Positions 11,916 to 24,379 of a stretch of DNA of 64,000 nt are shown here, piece by piece. The stretch is from Neocallimastix lanati (nom. inval.). Taxonomy: Eukaryota; Neocallimastigomycota; Neocallimastigomycetes; Neocallimastigales; Neocallimastigaceae. Where the stretch lies: NCBI GenBank assembly GCA_016946835.1, contig JACVTC010000083.1, positions 374,001 through 438,000 of the forward strand, read 5' to 3'. The notes beneath the pieces were generated by a model. It had not been told where the DNA came from and made no database searches. It worked only from the letters and a program-made list of their open reading frames with translations. The first letter of the stretch is position 1. The number at the start of each line of letters is the position of its first letter. Both the position numbers and the translations under genes were made by a program.

Positions 11916-13332
11916 TAAAATCATAAAATCTAACAATTATATGATTTATTTAATTATTCACTTAATAATTAATTTAAAATTTGAAATAACAAAATAATAC
12001 AATAAAATAATATTATGTAGCATAAAATATCTATAGCCACAAATTTATATATATCACGTGAAAATATTGGCGTAATGCAACCTCCCCATCGTTTATTTAA
12101 TATTGATCACATGACTTTTATATTATAAACAGTATGTGCAATAATTTATAAGCAGTGGGTTTTTAAAATAACGGTTGTTTCGTACAATAATTCTAATTCC
12201 TAAAATTTTACAAAAGAGTTTTCTATTTCTAATATAAATAATTTAATCTATTTATAAGAAATAGGTAATATATTAATTATATATTCTAATATATAGAACT
12301 ATAAAAATTTTATATGAATTTAAGTATTACAATTATATAATTATAATAATACATAAATAAAATAAAATAATTATTATCAAAAAAATATAAATTTAATTAT
12401 AGGTTTTTATCATATATATAAAATTTGGACAGTTTATTAAAAATATATCAAAATATGCATAGTTTTATATCAAATATATGCTAAAAACCATATGATTTTA
12501 AACCCTAAAAATACTGATAATTATGAATGAAACGAATGAATGGTTAAATGAAATGAAGCGAATGTAGACGAGTGAGACACCAGCACAAAACTTGCGACTG
12601 TGTAGAGTTTGAAATCAGTCGAGAATGAGCGAAATGTAATCAATGAATAAAGTTGAATGAAATAATAGAGGTATTTTTAGTATCAAAATTTATAATATTT
12701 TATATATAAAGTAGAAGATTTTATTTATTATTATCATTTTTATTATAATAGTGTAAGAAGTTATTACTGTGATTTTGGTAATAATGTCAACGATTATGTA
12801 AATGATTATTTATGATGAAGGAAAAGAAAGTATTGAAAGTATTGTCATTTTTTAATACTAATACATATTGTAATGCGGTATTAGTTTTTTAATGAAAACT
12901 TTAATATAAAAAACTTTATTATTAATAATATATTTATTTGAAACGGAAAATCTAAAAATAATATATCAATTTCCTAATCCTTTAATATTTATTACATTAT
13001 TAAATATATATATTTGTAATTTTTTTTATCAATTAGTAATTTTTATTTTGTATTAATCATGATTAGTTGATAAAATAATTGTAATAAAAAAATGAAATAA
13101 AAATTAGTAAAAATAAATAAATAAATAATAAATAAATAAATAAATATAAATAAATAAATAAATATATATATATATATAAATAAATAAATATAAATAAATG
13201 TACAAAATAAAAATATATATAAAAATATATATAATATTTTTTTTAGCACATTAAATTAAGTTCATATATATTAAAATAAAATATTAAAATAAAATTATAA
13301 CAATAATTTTATTAAATTATTTTATTTTAAAA
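11916..13332. other. Intergenic DNA with a small GC-richer island
   Basis: 12030-12190 holds a fragment with AGCCACA...GGCGTAATGCAACCTCCCC, which resembles sequences near 58230 and 58790. 12520-12670 is a GC-richer patch made largely of degenerate AATGAA/GAATGA words. 13100-13220 is (AAAT)n. There is no supported gene. The minus-strand frame at 13043-13249 is translated microsatellite. Confidence 0.5.
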
Positions 13333-15255
13333 ATGGAGAAACAAATTAAAAAATTAATAAAAAATAATGATTTCAATGAATTAAAAACTTATTTCATATT
13401 TAATAATATTAAAGTTAATGATATTGATAATTCAGAATTTAATATACTAATGCATGCTTTTGAAAAAAAGGCGTCAAATGATATATTAAAATTTCTTTTG
13501 AAAGAATACGAAAATTTAAATTTTGAATATGAAAATAAAGTACCATTATTTGAAGCACTTGTAAATAATAATTATTCTATTGCTAACGCTTTAATAAACC
13601 ATGGGGCTAATATAAACTTTTGCAATACTGAAAGAGATAATATTCTATTGTATCTTTTTAAAAATGATTTTCTAAATAAAAGGAAAATGAATTTTATATT
13701 TGAAAATGGAATTGACATAAATTATGAAGATTGTTCAAAAAAAAGATTTTTGGACTACGTTATTGAGCTTAATAAATTTGAATTGGTCTTATCTATTTTC
13801 AATTTTTATATGTATAACACTTCTTTTATAGTAAAACTTCTAATGATGTATTCTAATAAAATTTTTGTTCAAAAAAAAGATTTTCAAGATTTAATTCAAA
13901 ATGAAAAAACAAGAATTCAAATAACCAAATCTATGTATTTAGCAGCAATTGATACCAGCAATATTAAATTAATAGACTTTATTTTGAAAATTGATGATAA
14001 TTCATCTATTTATCATATAGATAATAATTATGGCCTTTTATTGAGAGCAACAGAAAATGATGATTTACCAATTGTAACCTATCTTTTAGGTAAGGGTATA
14101 AATGTTAATGAAGCAAATGAATATAATGAAACTTCCATTATTGTTGCAGCACGTAATGGAAATGATGAATTAGTAAAACTATTGATTGATAGTGGTGCTG
14201 ATATAAATAAAGTAGGTGAATTTAATTATACAGCATTAATGTTTGCATCGTCCAATGGCCATTTGGAAACAGTTAAACTTTTAATGGAAAATGGAGCAAA
14301 GGCCGATGTGAAGAATGTTAATGAACTTACAGCATATAAACTTGCTTCTTTAAATGGTCATAATGATGTTGTAAAATATTTTATTCAAAATAAAATCATG
14401 GATACTGAAAGTAATGGTAGGTCGCCACTATTAGGTGCTGCTTCAAGAGGTGATTTAGAAATAGTAAAATATTTCCATGAACAAGGTGCTTCACTTAGTG
14501 AAGTGGACATTTATGATTGGACCGCTTTAATGTTAGCTTCAGAAAAAGGTCATTTAGATGTTATTCAGTATTTGGTTGAGCAAGGTGTTGAAGTCAATTA
14601 TAAAAGTAAAAATTCAGGATATACTGCCTTTAGAGTGGCGTATGAAAATAAATATTATGATCTAATGAATTATCTCTTGGAGCATGGCGCAAATATTGAT
14701 GAAAAGGATAATGAGGGTTCTACAGCTTTAATGAGTGCTTCTGTTATTGGTAATGTAAAAGCTGTTGAATTTCTCATAGAACATGGTGCAAATGTTAATG
14801 AGAAAGATATGTATGATTGGACAGCATTAATGTTGGCGTCAGAAAAGGGACATTTTAATGTAGTAAAATATTTGATTGAACATGGTGCTAATGTCAATTA
14901 TAAAAGTTCAAATCGAGGTTATACAGCATTTTTAAATGCATTTGAGGACAAAGATATGGAAGTAATTAGTTATCTTATTGAGCATGGTGCTAATATTAAT
15001 GATAAAGATATTGAAGGCTATAACGCTTTGATGTATGCATCATTATCTGGTGATATTGATTTAGTAAGATTTTTAGTTGAACATGGTATTGAAATAAATA
15101 GTACAAATAATTATTATGAAACAGCTTTACTTATAGCAGTTAATCATCAAAAGCTAGATGTTGCACAATACTTAATTGATCATCATGCTGTAGTTTATAT
15201 TCAAAATGAAGAACATGGGTTAATGGAATATACTATCAGTCTTGAGCCTCAATAA
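13333..15255 (+). CDS. Ankyrin-repeat protein
   Basis: A single-exon 640-residue protein. The first ATG follows an AT-rich leader and the frame is open to TAA. From about residue 60 to the end it is built of roughly 33-residue ankyrin repeats. They are degenerate in the N-terminal third and clear from about residue 225 (pattern G-T-A-L-M-x-A-S-x-x-G-H-x-x-V-V-K-Y-L-I-E-H-G-A-N-V-N). Ankyrin repeats form a protein-binding scaffold. No second domain, signal peptide or membrane segment is visible, so partner and pathway are unknown. Residues around 393-492 and 493-592 are two copies of a three-repeat block offset by exactly 300 bp, showing recent internal duplication. Codon use is AT-biased like its neighbours. 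The gene has no introns, unlike most genes here. Ankyrin identification is certain; function is open. Confidence 0.95.
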   Translation: MEKQIKKLIKNNDFNELKTYFIFNNIKVNDIDNSEFNILMHAFEKKASNDILKFLLKEYENLNFEYENKVPLFEALVNNNYSIANALINHGANINFCNTERDNILLYLFKNDFLNKRKMNFIFENGIDINYEDCSKKRFLDYVIELNKFELVLSIFNFYMYNTSFIVKLLMMYSNKIFVQKKDFQDLIQNEKTRIQITKSMYLAAIDTSNIKLIDFILKIDDNSSIYHIDNNYGLLLRATENDDLPIVTYLLGKGINVNEANEYNETSIIVAARNGNDELVKLLIDSGADINKVGEFNYTALMFASSNGHLETVKLLMENGAKADVKNVNELTAYKLASLNGHNDVVKYFIQNKIMDTESNGRSPLLGAASRGDLEIVKYFHEQGASLSEVDIYDWTALMLASEKGHLDVIQYLVEQGVEVNYKSKNSGYTAFRVAYENKYYDLMNYLLEHGANIDEKDNEGSTALMSASVIGNVKAVEFLIEHGANVNEKDMYDWTALMLASEKGHFNVVKYLIEHGANVNYKSSNRGYTAFLNAFEDKDMEVISYLIEHGANINDKDIEGYNALMYASLSGDIDLVRFLVEHGIEINSTNNYYETALLIAVNHQKLDVAQYLIDHHAVVYIQNEEHGLMEYTISLEPQ

Positions 15256-15452
15256 TTTTGTTTATAAATAAAATATTTAACATCAATATAAGATAATAAA
15301 ATAAATTGAAAATGTTATTATCAATATTGTTAATATCTTGTTTATTTATTTATATATATTTATTTATTAATTAAAAATAAAATAGAATATCTTGTAGATA
15401 ACCGTTATAAAATGTATATACATTTATAATAAAGAAAAAATAAAGTACAATA

Positions 15453-15492
<40 letters not shown>

Positions 15493-16015
15493 AGTCTTTA
15501 ATTATAGTATATTATTATTGTTATTAAATAAATTATTAATATTAATCTTTATTTATCGATATATTTCTTCTTCTTCTTCTTATTTTTTTTATTCGGTAGG
15601 TGATTAATATATATGGATGTCTGTTTTATTTGAATATATATAACTTATAAGTATTTTCTCTTTATTAAAAAAAAATATTTATAAAATTATTTTTATTGTA
15701 TTTTTTATTATGTGTTCTTCTTCTTATTATTATTATTTTATTATTATATTAATGTGATATTAAATTCTATTTTTAATATATACATACAAATATAAGAATA
15801 ATATTTCTTGATAATTATATTGAGTAGTTAGGAAAATATGGATTAATTAATATAAATATTAAAATTAAGTAAAAATTATATTTCAAAATATTTTAATATA
15901 TTAAAATAAAATTTAAGTATAGTATAATATTGATAATTTAATTAAAATTTTCCTTTGTAAATTGGCTTTAATTTTAATTCAATTTAATTTGTTATAAATA
16001 ATATAAATAATATAT

Positions 16016-16084
<69 letters not shown>

Positions 16085-16148
16085 TTGTTCTTTAATTTAT
16101 TCTAAATTAATATATAATTCAATATTTTATGGTTGATGTTGATTAATT

Positions 16149-16199
<51 letters not shown>

Positions 16200-16865
16200 C
16201 GTCATGATTCATCGAATTGATTTTTTATAGTGTGTTTTCTTAAGATAAAATTTCAAAAGATGACTACGATGAAGAACTCCAAAATGAACTTCTGGTTATT
16301 CATTTTGAACTTTAAATTAATATTATAATAGATATAAATAAACCTCATTAATTAATCCTTTAAAAAAAAAAAAGAATCGACAACACAATTTATGAGATGA
16401 TTATATTCAGATTATTTATGTCTACTGACCATGCATTGAACATTTGAATTTTTTAAGGATTTTTGAATAAGTGAAATTTTTATTAAAACACTTTCAACTA
16501 ATGACTTGAATAGTGAATAATGATAACATGAAAAAATGAAAAATTAATCCATATTAATATATAAGAAAGTATAAATTATAGTGATGTAATAGAAGCCTCC
16601 GTTCATTTATCGTTCTTCAGTTAAATATTTTATTTCGAAGGATCCAAAATGCAATGAATTTGTGGAACTTTTTTTTTTTTTTTGGTTTTTTATTATTAAT
16701 TAAATTTTCTTTGAATATAGCTGTTTTATCTATCTGGCTTTTATTAATTATTTTTACTTTTCTTCATCCAGTTTTTTCTTTATTTTTTAGCTGTTATCTT
16801 TTTTTTTTTTTTTCTATTTTTTTTATGCTTTTTTTCTAGTAATGGAATATTAAAATCTAATAGTA
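15256..16865. other. Intergenic DNA with very long homopolymer runs
   Basis: Contains poly-A at 15460-15489, an uninterrupted poly-T of about 63 bases at 16019-16081 and another of about 45 bases near 16150-16194. The (TTC)n run at 15568-15580 is short. The open frame at 16654-16839 (+) is Phe-rich low complexity. No gene was recognised. Confidence 0.6.
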
Positions 16866-16869
16866 TATA

Positions 16870-17739
16870 GCACAACGCAGCCAGGAGATGCTAATGACTT
16901 ACAAGAGGAGAAGAATAGTCTATAGATCGGTGTTCATTGTGAAACATCCAAACAGAGTTATCCACCTTTTTTTAAATACTAATATTAAGAAACTAGGATA
17001 CGAATATGAATGAGATTGTTTATCGTAAATAGACATTGAATGAATAAATGAGTATTTTACAGTTCTAAAGAATGATCCGTATTGACAGAGTGTAACAAGT
17101 TCACTGTGGTTTAATACAGATGAAAGTTGGAGAAATGTGAGCAGGAAAGTTTTTTGTGATGCTTGTTGTATCTGTTGTTTTTTGATAAAAAAGTGAAGTT
17201 ATTCACGTCGAATAGCAAGAACTCTCTTTATTTTAGTGAAAAAAATAACACCAATAATAATACAATCACGAATAAAAATGTCATCAGTGAATGGACACTT
17301 CATATCAAGGTAATTATTTTTATTATTTTCCTTTAGAGGCTTGAAACCGAGATCGACTTCAAGGTACTATCTACAATCTCCATTCTTATTAATTTTAGAA
17401 TTTTGGAATTTTGAAAGATACTGATTTGCTTTTGGAAATCTCTTTTGGTCTAATTAGTTATTGTATTCATTTCTACTAACAAATTACTGTAGTTTTTTTT
17501 TTTTTTTTTTTAAAAAAAAAAGAAGTTGAAATATTAAGATTTTACTCTCCTTGTAATGTTTCTGGTAATGGAATATTTAAGTTTAGTAAAATATTTAATC
17601 CATCAATACTTCTTAGTGGTTTTAGAGTATCAATTTGTTTAGTACCGAATTCATATACAATACTATCAAACAAATACTTATAAATAATTACTAAATGAAT
17701 AAAAATAATTATATAAAGGTTATCATTTTTATTTTTCAT
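16870..17739 (-). pseudogene. Possible remnant of an unidentified gene
   Basis: This patch is noticeably less AT-rich than its surroundings. On the minus strand, 17739-17542 is an open frame ending KPLRSIDGLNILLNLN..PETLQGE. Further on, from about 17370 to 16920, one frame stays open for most of its length with a single internal stop. It contains varied, protein-like sequence (for example YLEVDLGFKPL, then HSELVTLCQYGSFFRTVKY). The two parts are separated by a poly-A/T tract at about 17490-17520. I do not recognise a family. It may be a broken gene, a multi-exon gene I cannot assemble, or decayed transposon. Higher GC alone lengthens chance frames, so confidence is low. Confidence 0.25.
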
Positions 17740-17759
17740 ATTATTATATTTTTTTTATT

Positions 17760-18999
17760 GAGTAATGCATAATAAAATTGTTATTTTTTGAAAAACAGAT
17801 TTATATTTTAAAAAATAAAATATTTATATAATTATTTATTATTTATATTTAATTATTCTTTATTTATATTTAATTTTTTAATTATTTATTATAAGTAAAT
17901 TAGTATTTACTATACGGTCTTTTTTGTTACGAAATAATTAAGAAATATTTAAAACATTTTATTTTTTTAATAATTAACGCAGCTTTTTTTATATTTATTT
18001 TTTTATTTTTCAAATTACAACTTTTATGTAATACGCCACAATGAAAATTTGGTGATATGCATCAAATTCTTAAATTTTATAATAACAAATGATATATTTA
18101 AAATTAAATAACAGAAGGTAATATATATATATATATATATTAAAATTATGACGCTGAAAGAAATATTAAGTAAATTTTGTTATTTCATAATTTTCATCTT
18201 TTATTCTATTCTATTTAGATTATTATTTCTCCAATTTTTTTTTCTAAATAATAGATCAATTTTATGCTTTTAAATGAAAGATAAAACCAAATAAATTAAG
18301 CTATGAATTATTTCATTAAAATAATTACAATAAAACATAATTATTATTATACATTATATATTTGAAATAATAATATGATTAAGATATCGATAGTAAAAAA
18401 ATTATTTATATATTTAAATTTAATATATTTTATTATTATATAATCCCTTTTTTATTTATTTTTTTAATTATAATAAATAATACAAATCATAAAAATATGA
18501 CAATAATAAGAAATATTCAGTAATTATAAATTTATTATAAATAAAAAAACTATTATCTTTTATTGTTAATATAAAATGATATAATAAGAGATAGAGGTAG
18601 GAGAATATTTATTATTATTATTATTTTTTTTTTAAATATAATAAAAAAAAAAAAAATTAAAAAATCTTTATTAATAATTGATTGGATAAATTTATTTTAA
18701 ATTTTAAAATTATATTAAATTTATTATTAAGTTTTTTTTTTTTTTTTTTTTTTTTTTATTATTATTTCTATTTATTGAATTTTTACTATAAATGAAATTA
18801 ATAATAAATATTTTAAAATAAAAATTAACAGATTTTAATTTTGAAATTATTATTATAATCATTAATTATACATTTCATTTTCATATATTTAATTTATTTA
18901 TCATATATTATAAAGTATTTAAATAATTATTAATTAATAATCGTATTCTATTGAATAATTACTTCAAAATATTATTTAATTTATATATCTGAATTTCTA

Positions 19000-19030
<31 letters not shown>
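17760..19030. other. AT-rich intergenic DNA / Nop4 upstream region
   Basis: No coding signal. Poly-T tracts occur at 18730-18757 and 19001-19022. The latter ends 9 bases before the Nop4 start codon and forms part of its leader. A (TA)n run lies at 18121-18140. Confidence 0.55.
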
Positions 19031-22000
19031 ATGAGTTCAAATAATAATGGAGGAAGAGCAAAGGCAACTTTATTTGTAAGAGGGTTGCCACATGATGCTA
19101 CGAATGATCAATTAGAAGCATTTTTCAGCGAAGTTGGTCCCGTTAGATCATGTTTTGTTGTTATGGAAAATTTACCAGAAGATAAAAAAGATATTCAAAG
19201 ACATAATAAAGGATATGGTTTTGTTCAGTATGCAATTCCAGAAGATGCTACACGTGCTATTGAAGAATTAAAAAATAAAAAATTCAGAGAAGAAAGAATT
19301 TTAAGAATGGAATTAGCTTTAAAAAAACATACCAGTACTTCAGATAAAAAATTAGCTATAAGCAAAGATCAAACCGGTATTTAAATTTAATATATTTTTA
19401 ATACATCAAAATAAAATAATTTTAATTTAATTAAAAAATGAATTTTTTCTTATATTTGAATTAATAATTATATTATTATTATTGTTACTTAAATTCTAAC
19501 ATTTATATATATGATATTTCAGCAAAAAATAAAAATATTAAAAATAAAATTAAGGAATATTCAGTACGTTTTAATTAAATCTTAAAAATATAATTATTTA
19601 GTTTATATTTATATATATATTAATATTATATTTATATTTATAATTATTTTTTTAAAAAAATAAAATTTTAATTTCAAATTAATTGAATATAGTCAACTGT
19701 TAAACCACGTCTTATTATTCGTAATTTATCTTTCTTCTGTAAAAAACATCACCTTCAAAAAATTTTTGAAAAATTTGGTACATTAGATTATATTGATGTT
19801 CCAACTAAACCAGGAAGAGAAGATTTAGCAAGAGGTTATGGTTTTGTTGGTTTTATAAATGAAAAAGATGCTGAAAAAGTAATTTATTTATAATTTATTT
19901 TTTTTTATGAAAAATATTTACCATAAAATGGTTATAAATATAATATATTAAAATATTATTATAAATAGTCAATAATTTTATTTAAAAAAAATATTAATTG
20001 AATAAAAATTAAAATTTTAAATCATTACTTATTTTTATAAAAGGCTATGAATGAAATGAATGGTAAAAAGATTTTAGGAAGAGTTGTAGCTATTGATTGG
20101 TCAGTACCACGTGCTCTTTACAAGCAAATAGAAGAAGAAAATAAGCAAAATGAAGAAGAAGATGAAATGGATGTTGATAAAGATGAAAATGAAAATGAAA
20201 ATGAAGAAAATGATGATGAATCAGATGAAGATGAAAATAATGAGGAAAAAGAAAAAGAGAGTGAGGAAGAAAGTGAAGAAGAAAATGAAGAAGATGATGA
20301 AGAAGGAAGTGAAGAAGGAAGTGAAGAAGGAAGTGAAGAAGAAGATGAAGATGATGGTATTAAAGTTATTATGGATGATGACGAAAGTGAAGAAGAAGAT
20401 GATGAAGATGATGATGAAGAAGATGATGATGATAATAAATACCCAGAAGTTGAAGAAAAGAAAACTTTATTTATTAGAAATTTATCATTTGATACTGAAC
20501 AAGATAGTCTTTATGAAAAGTAATTTTTTTTTTCTTTATTTTAAATATTTGATATTTAATTTTTTAATAATAATTTATTATTATAATATTTTTAATCATG
20601 ATAAAATATATAAATATTTATATATAATTAGATTCAAAAAATTTGGACCATTAAATTATGCTAGAATTACAAAGGATTATGAAACTGGTAAATCAAGGGG
20701 AACTGGATTTGTTTGTTTCCATAAAAGAGAAGATGCTGAAAAATGTTTAAAGGCTTATGAAGAAGCTGAAAAACATGCTTATGAATTTGAAGAACAACAA
20801 CAACCAAAAGGAAAGAAAAAGGAAAGTACTATTCATTCTGTTTTAAGACCCGAACCAATGTTAAATGAAGCCACCGCACCATTTATTTTGGATGGTAGAT
20901 TCTTAAAGGTAAATATTGCTGTTAGACGTGGTGAAGCTGAACAATTAATTAATGCTACAAACATTAGAAAGCGTAAGGAAGATACTCGTAATATGTATTT
21001 AATTAGAGAAGGTGTTATCTTCCCAGATTCAGATTTAGGTAAACAAATAAATCAATCGGAATTAAGTAAGAGAATTACTTCATATACCAGTAGAAAACAG
21101 ATGCTTGCAAAAAATCCAAATTTATTTATTAGTAAGACGAGATTAAGTATTAGAAATTTAATTCCAAGTATTGATGATAAAATTTTAAAGCAAAAGGCTA
21201 GGGAAAGTGTTATTGGATTTTGGAAAGATGTTCAAAATAATAAAAGAAAGAGTTTAGAGGACTATGTTATTGAAGAGGAAAAAAGTAATGGAAAAGGTAC
21301 TCCTGGTCTTAAGAGAAAAGTCGTTATTAAGCAAGCAAAAATTTTAAGATCTAAAGATCGTATTGATAATGTAACTAAATTAGGACGTTCAAAAGGTTGT
21401 GGTTTTGTTGAATTTGGATCTCATGCTGATGCTTTAGCATGTTTACGTTATATGAATAATAATAGTAAAATCTTTGAAGGTATGTCTAAACGTACACCTA
21501 TTGTAGAATTTGCTGTCGAAAATCGTATCATTTTAAAACGTCGTGAGGATCGTATGAATAGAAAGAATAAAAGAGAACAATTAGCTAAAGCTAATAATGA
21601 AGATGAATCTACCGTTACTCTTCTTAATAATAAACGTAAGAGAGGTGAAGAAAAGAAGAATAATAAAAAGAATAAAAAGGGTAATGATAATAATGAATCT
21701 ACAGAAAATCCACCAGCTAAAAAACAGAAGGTAGAGGGAGGTGAAAATAAACAAGATAAAAAGAAGAATAAGAAGAGCAAGAAAGAAGAAAATAAGAATG
21801 AGACATCAAATAAGACAGAAGAAAAAATGGAAATAACTGAAAAATCAGAAAACTTAGAGGGTACAAGTGAAAAGAAGGATAAAAAGAAGGATAAAAAGAA
21901 GAATAAAAAGGCCAATAAGAAATCAAAACGTGAACAGAAAGAAGCCAAGGAAGATAAACAATTTAATGATTTAATTAAGCTTCACGGTAAAAGTAATTTA

Positions 22001-22075
22001 ATAAAAGGTAATAATGAATCTTCATCACTTCTAAAGGGTACTGATTTCTCTGCTATGAAGAAATGGTTTGAATAA
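19031..22075 (+). CDS. NOP4: Nop4/RBM28-like nucleolar RNA-binding protein
   Basis: Five exons: 19031-19376, 19523-19563, 19693-19878, 20044-20519 and 20632-22075, giving 830 residues with phase kept throughout. It carries four RRM domains. RRM1 is about residues 14-95 (ATLFVRGLP, GYGFVQY). RRM2 is about 135-215 (PRLIIRNLSF, RGYGFVGF). RRM3 is about 330-450 (KTLFIRNLSF, RGTGFVCF). RRM4 is about 515-655 (TRLSIRNLIP, KGCGFVEFG). An Asp/Glu run (about 225-325) lies between RRM2 and RRM3, and the C-terminus is a Lys-rich tail. This order, with an insertion in RRM3 and a late RRM4, is that of yeast Nop4 and human RBM28, which act in the nucleolus in 27S pre-rRNA processing and 60S subunit assembly. 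Length is close to the family norm. Introns are 109-165 bp. Confident call. Confidence 0.93.
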
Positions 22076-22148
22076 ACAGATGAATAATAAATAAATAAAT
22101 AAATAAATAAATAAATATATAATCATGTTATTCACATAATTTTTATTC

Positions 22149-22193
<45 letters not shown>

Positions 22194-22738
22194 TTAAATT
22201 AGTAATAAATTATTTAATTATAATGATCTAAAATATTTTAAATTTTTAATATATATTAATAATTTAAAAAAAAAAAATATGTTTACTATTTCATGTTATT
22301 TTAGATTATTTTATTTTTATTAATTTTTTTATTTATTTTTTTTTTTAAATAATTTATTTTTTTCATTAAAATTTTAAAATTTATTAGTTTTTATTTTATT
22401 TTATATTATATTATTTTATTTTTTTATTTTTTTTTTTTTTTATTATTATCTTTTATCGTTATTTTATTAATATTATACTTAAAATTATTAATAATTTATA
22501 TTTAATAGAATTATTTTATATATTTATAGATGATTAAATTATTTATAATTACGTATATATATTATTTTTCTTGAATTATTTAAATAAAAATAAAAATAAA
22601 AAAAAAAAAAATTTTTTTTTTTAATAAAATATAATTAATATTTTAATATATATGATATTATTTGTTATTACGATATTTTTTTTTTTTTCTTGAATTTTTT
22701 AATTTTTAAATAAAAATTAATAAAAAATTATTATTATT
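22076..22738. other. 3' flank of Nop4, homopolymer-rich
   Basis: An (AAAT)n run follows the stop codon, then poly-A of about 41 bases at 22150-22190, then low-complexity AT. No gene. Confidence 0.6.
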
Positions 22739-22950
22739 AGAATATGTGAAATATATTAAAAATAAGTGTCAAATGTATTTATAATGTATTGACACTTTTT
22801 GGATTAAATTAAATGTTATAGACTACATATTATTCATATAAATACATGTAAATTCATAGAATTATTCTTTGAGTAATTCTTGAATAACTTTTCATAATAA
22901 AATATATTAATAAAGTTGACATAATTATTAACCACAAATTCCTAACTGTT
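22739..22950 (+). repeat. LTR/MITE-like dispersed repeat, copy B
   Basis: Shares with copy A (5289-5445, opposite strand) the start TTAGAATATGTGAAATATAT, the block GTGTCAAATGTATTTA...ATAATGTATTGACAC, and the end ATTATTAACCACAAATTCCTAACTGTTAATAA (22927-22956). It is longer than copy A because of about 55 extra bases in the middle. It is flanked on both sides by ATT/AAT trinucleotide runs, as copy A is. Confidence 0.65.
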
Positions 22951-22983
22951 AATAATAATTATTATAATTATTATTATTTTTAA

Positions 22984-23019
<36 letters not shown>

Positions 23020-23128
23020 AAAATTTATTAAATTATTATATTAATATATATGAAATAAATTTTTATTTTTATTTATTTATTTATTTTTTTTTTTTTTTTA
23101 TTATTAATTAATAATATATGAAATTCTG

Positions 23129-23169
<41 letters not shown>

Positions 23170-23578
23170 TTTCTCTAATTAATAATATATGAAATTCTGA
23201 AAATCTTTAGTATCTATTTTTAAGACGTTAAGTTTAAATATAACATAACATAATAAATCGACATGTTATATATATAAATATATATTTTATTTTACATTTT
23301 ATTAGATTTCATGCTTTTTTTTGGGGAATTCCTTATTAATGTTTATACCTATTGTGATTAGTATTTTTATACTATCATCAATATGTATATTGTTAAATAA
23401 TTTTTATCCACATGGGTGTTATCATCAATGAATGAGAAGAGTAAGAGGTCATTTCTTCTCAAAACTTTTATTGTAGTATTTTAATATTAATATAAAAAAA
23501 AAATTCATGTATTTTTATTTTCATGTAATTTTTTTTAATAAATATTATTAAATAAAGTTTATTCCTAGTCAAATAAAA

Positions 23579-23614
<36 letters not shown>

Positions 23615-24094
23615 AACTAATTTATGTAATTTTAATATATTTATCATTTTTAAATAATATAAAATATAATATATTAATAATCAATAATCAATGAAAGTAT
23701 TATTTTTTATAAATAAACAAACAAAAGGTTTTATTAATAGATAAATGAATGAATAATAAATAATTAATTAATTAAGTAAGTAAGTAAGTAAATAAATAAA
23801 TGAATAAATAATACTTTTTTTTATTATAATTAATAAAATATAGAAATTTTTGAAAAAACTTTTTTTATATATATTTGATTAAAAATTATAATTTTTAATT
23901 TTTAATAAATAAAAATATGTTTATACTATTATGTATATTTTATAGTAGCTAGACTAATTAAATTTTAATTTACATATTAATCCAATAATACTCGAGATAT
24001 AATTAATATTTTAGTTGACAGTAACACAATAAAAAATTTTTATCTAATGTTGCCAAAAAGTATTTAAAAATATGTTTTAACCTTTAAAAAAAGG
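22951..24094. other. AT-rich intergenic DNA, no gene seen
   Basis: Contains (TA)n at 22985-23006 and 23580-23613, poly-T at 23135-23162, and a duplicated phrase AATTAATAATATATGAAATTCTGAAAA (about 23105-23130 and 23176-23202) around that poly-T. The duplication suggests a local copy event. No coding signal. Confidence 0.5.
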
Positions 24095-24231
24095 TGCTTT
24101 TATAATATAGAAAATGAATAACACAAGAATATTTTAATTAATTTTATATTAAATCATTGTGGATTATATGTCAATTCTATTTTATTACATTAATCTCATA
24201 TTCACATATTAAAACATCATATATTCTAATA
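24095..24231 (-). repeat. Copia-type LTR fragment with adjacent polypurine tract (copy E)
   Basis: On the minus strand a polypurine tract, AAGAGGGAA (24240-24232), is followed by TATTAGAATATATGATG. It then continues through words shared with copy C (ATAATCCACAATGATTTAATATAAAA against GTATAAGCCACATTATTAATATAAAA). A polypurine tract directly before the element start is what a retrotransposon 3' LTR shows. This supports reading the TGTTAGAATATATGA family as copia LTRs. The internal region next to it is not recognisable as coding. Confidence 0.45.
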
Positions 24232-24379
24232 TTCCCTCTTAAACCTAGTTATTTTATAATGAATAAATTGGTTTACTGGTGAATATGAATATATAAATAA
24301 AAAATAGTATTATATAACATTATATTGATATTAAGAAACTATTTGTTATTTCTATTCTTAATTAATTTTTAATTTTACA

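Noticed and set aside
17281-17370. Plus-strand mini-exons (ATGTCATCAGTGAATGG ...) separated by GT...TTTAG
   Set aside because: The implied introns would be about 25-40 bp, far shorter than any supported intron here, and the peptide is unrecognised.
21448-21948. 166-codon minus-strand frame in Nop4
   Set aside because: Antisense shadow of the Lys/Glu-rich C-terminal coding region of Nop4.
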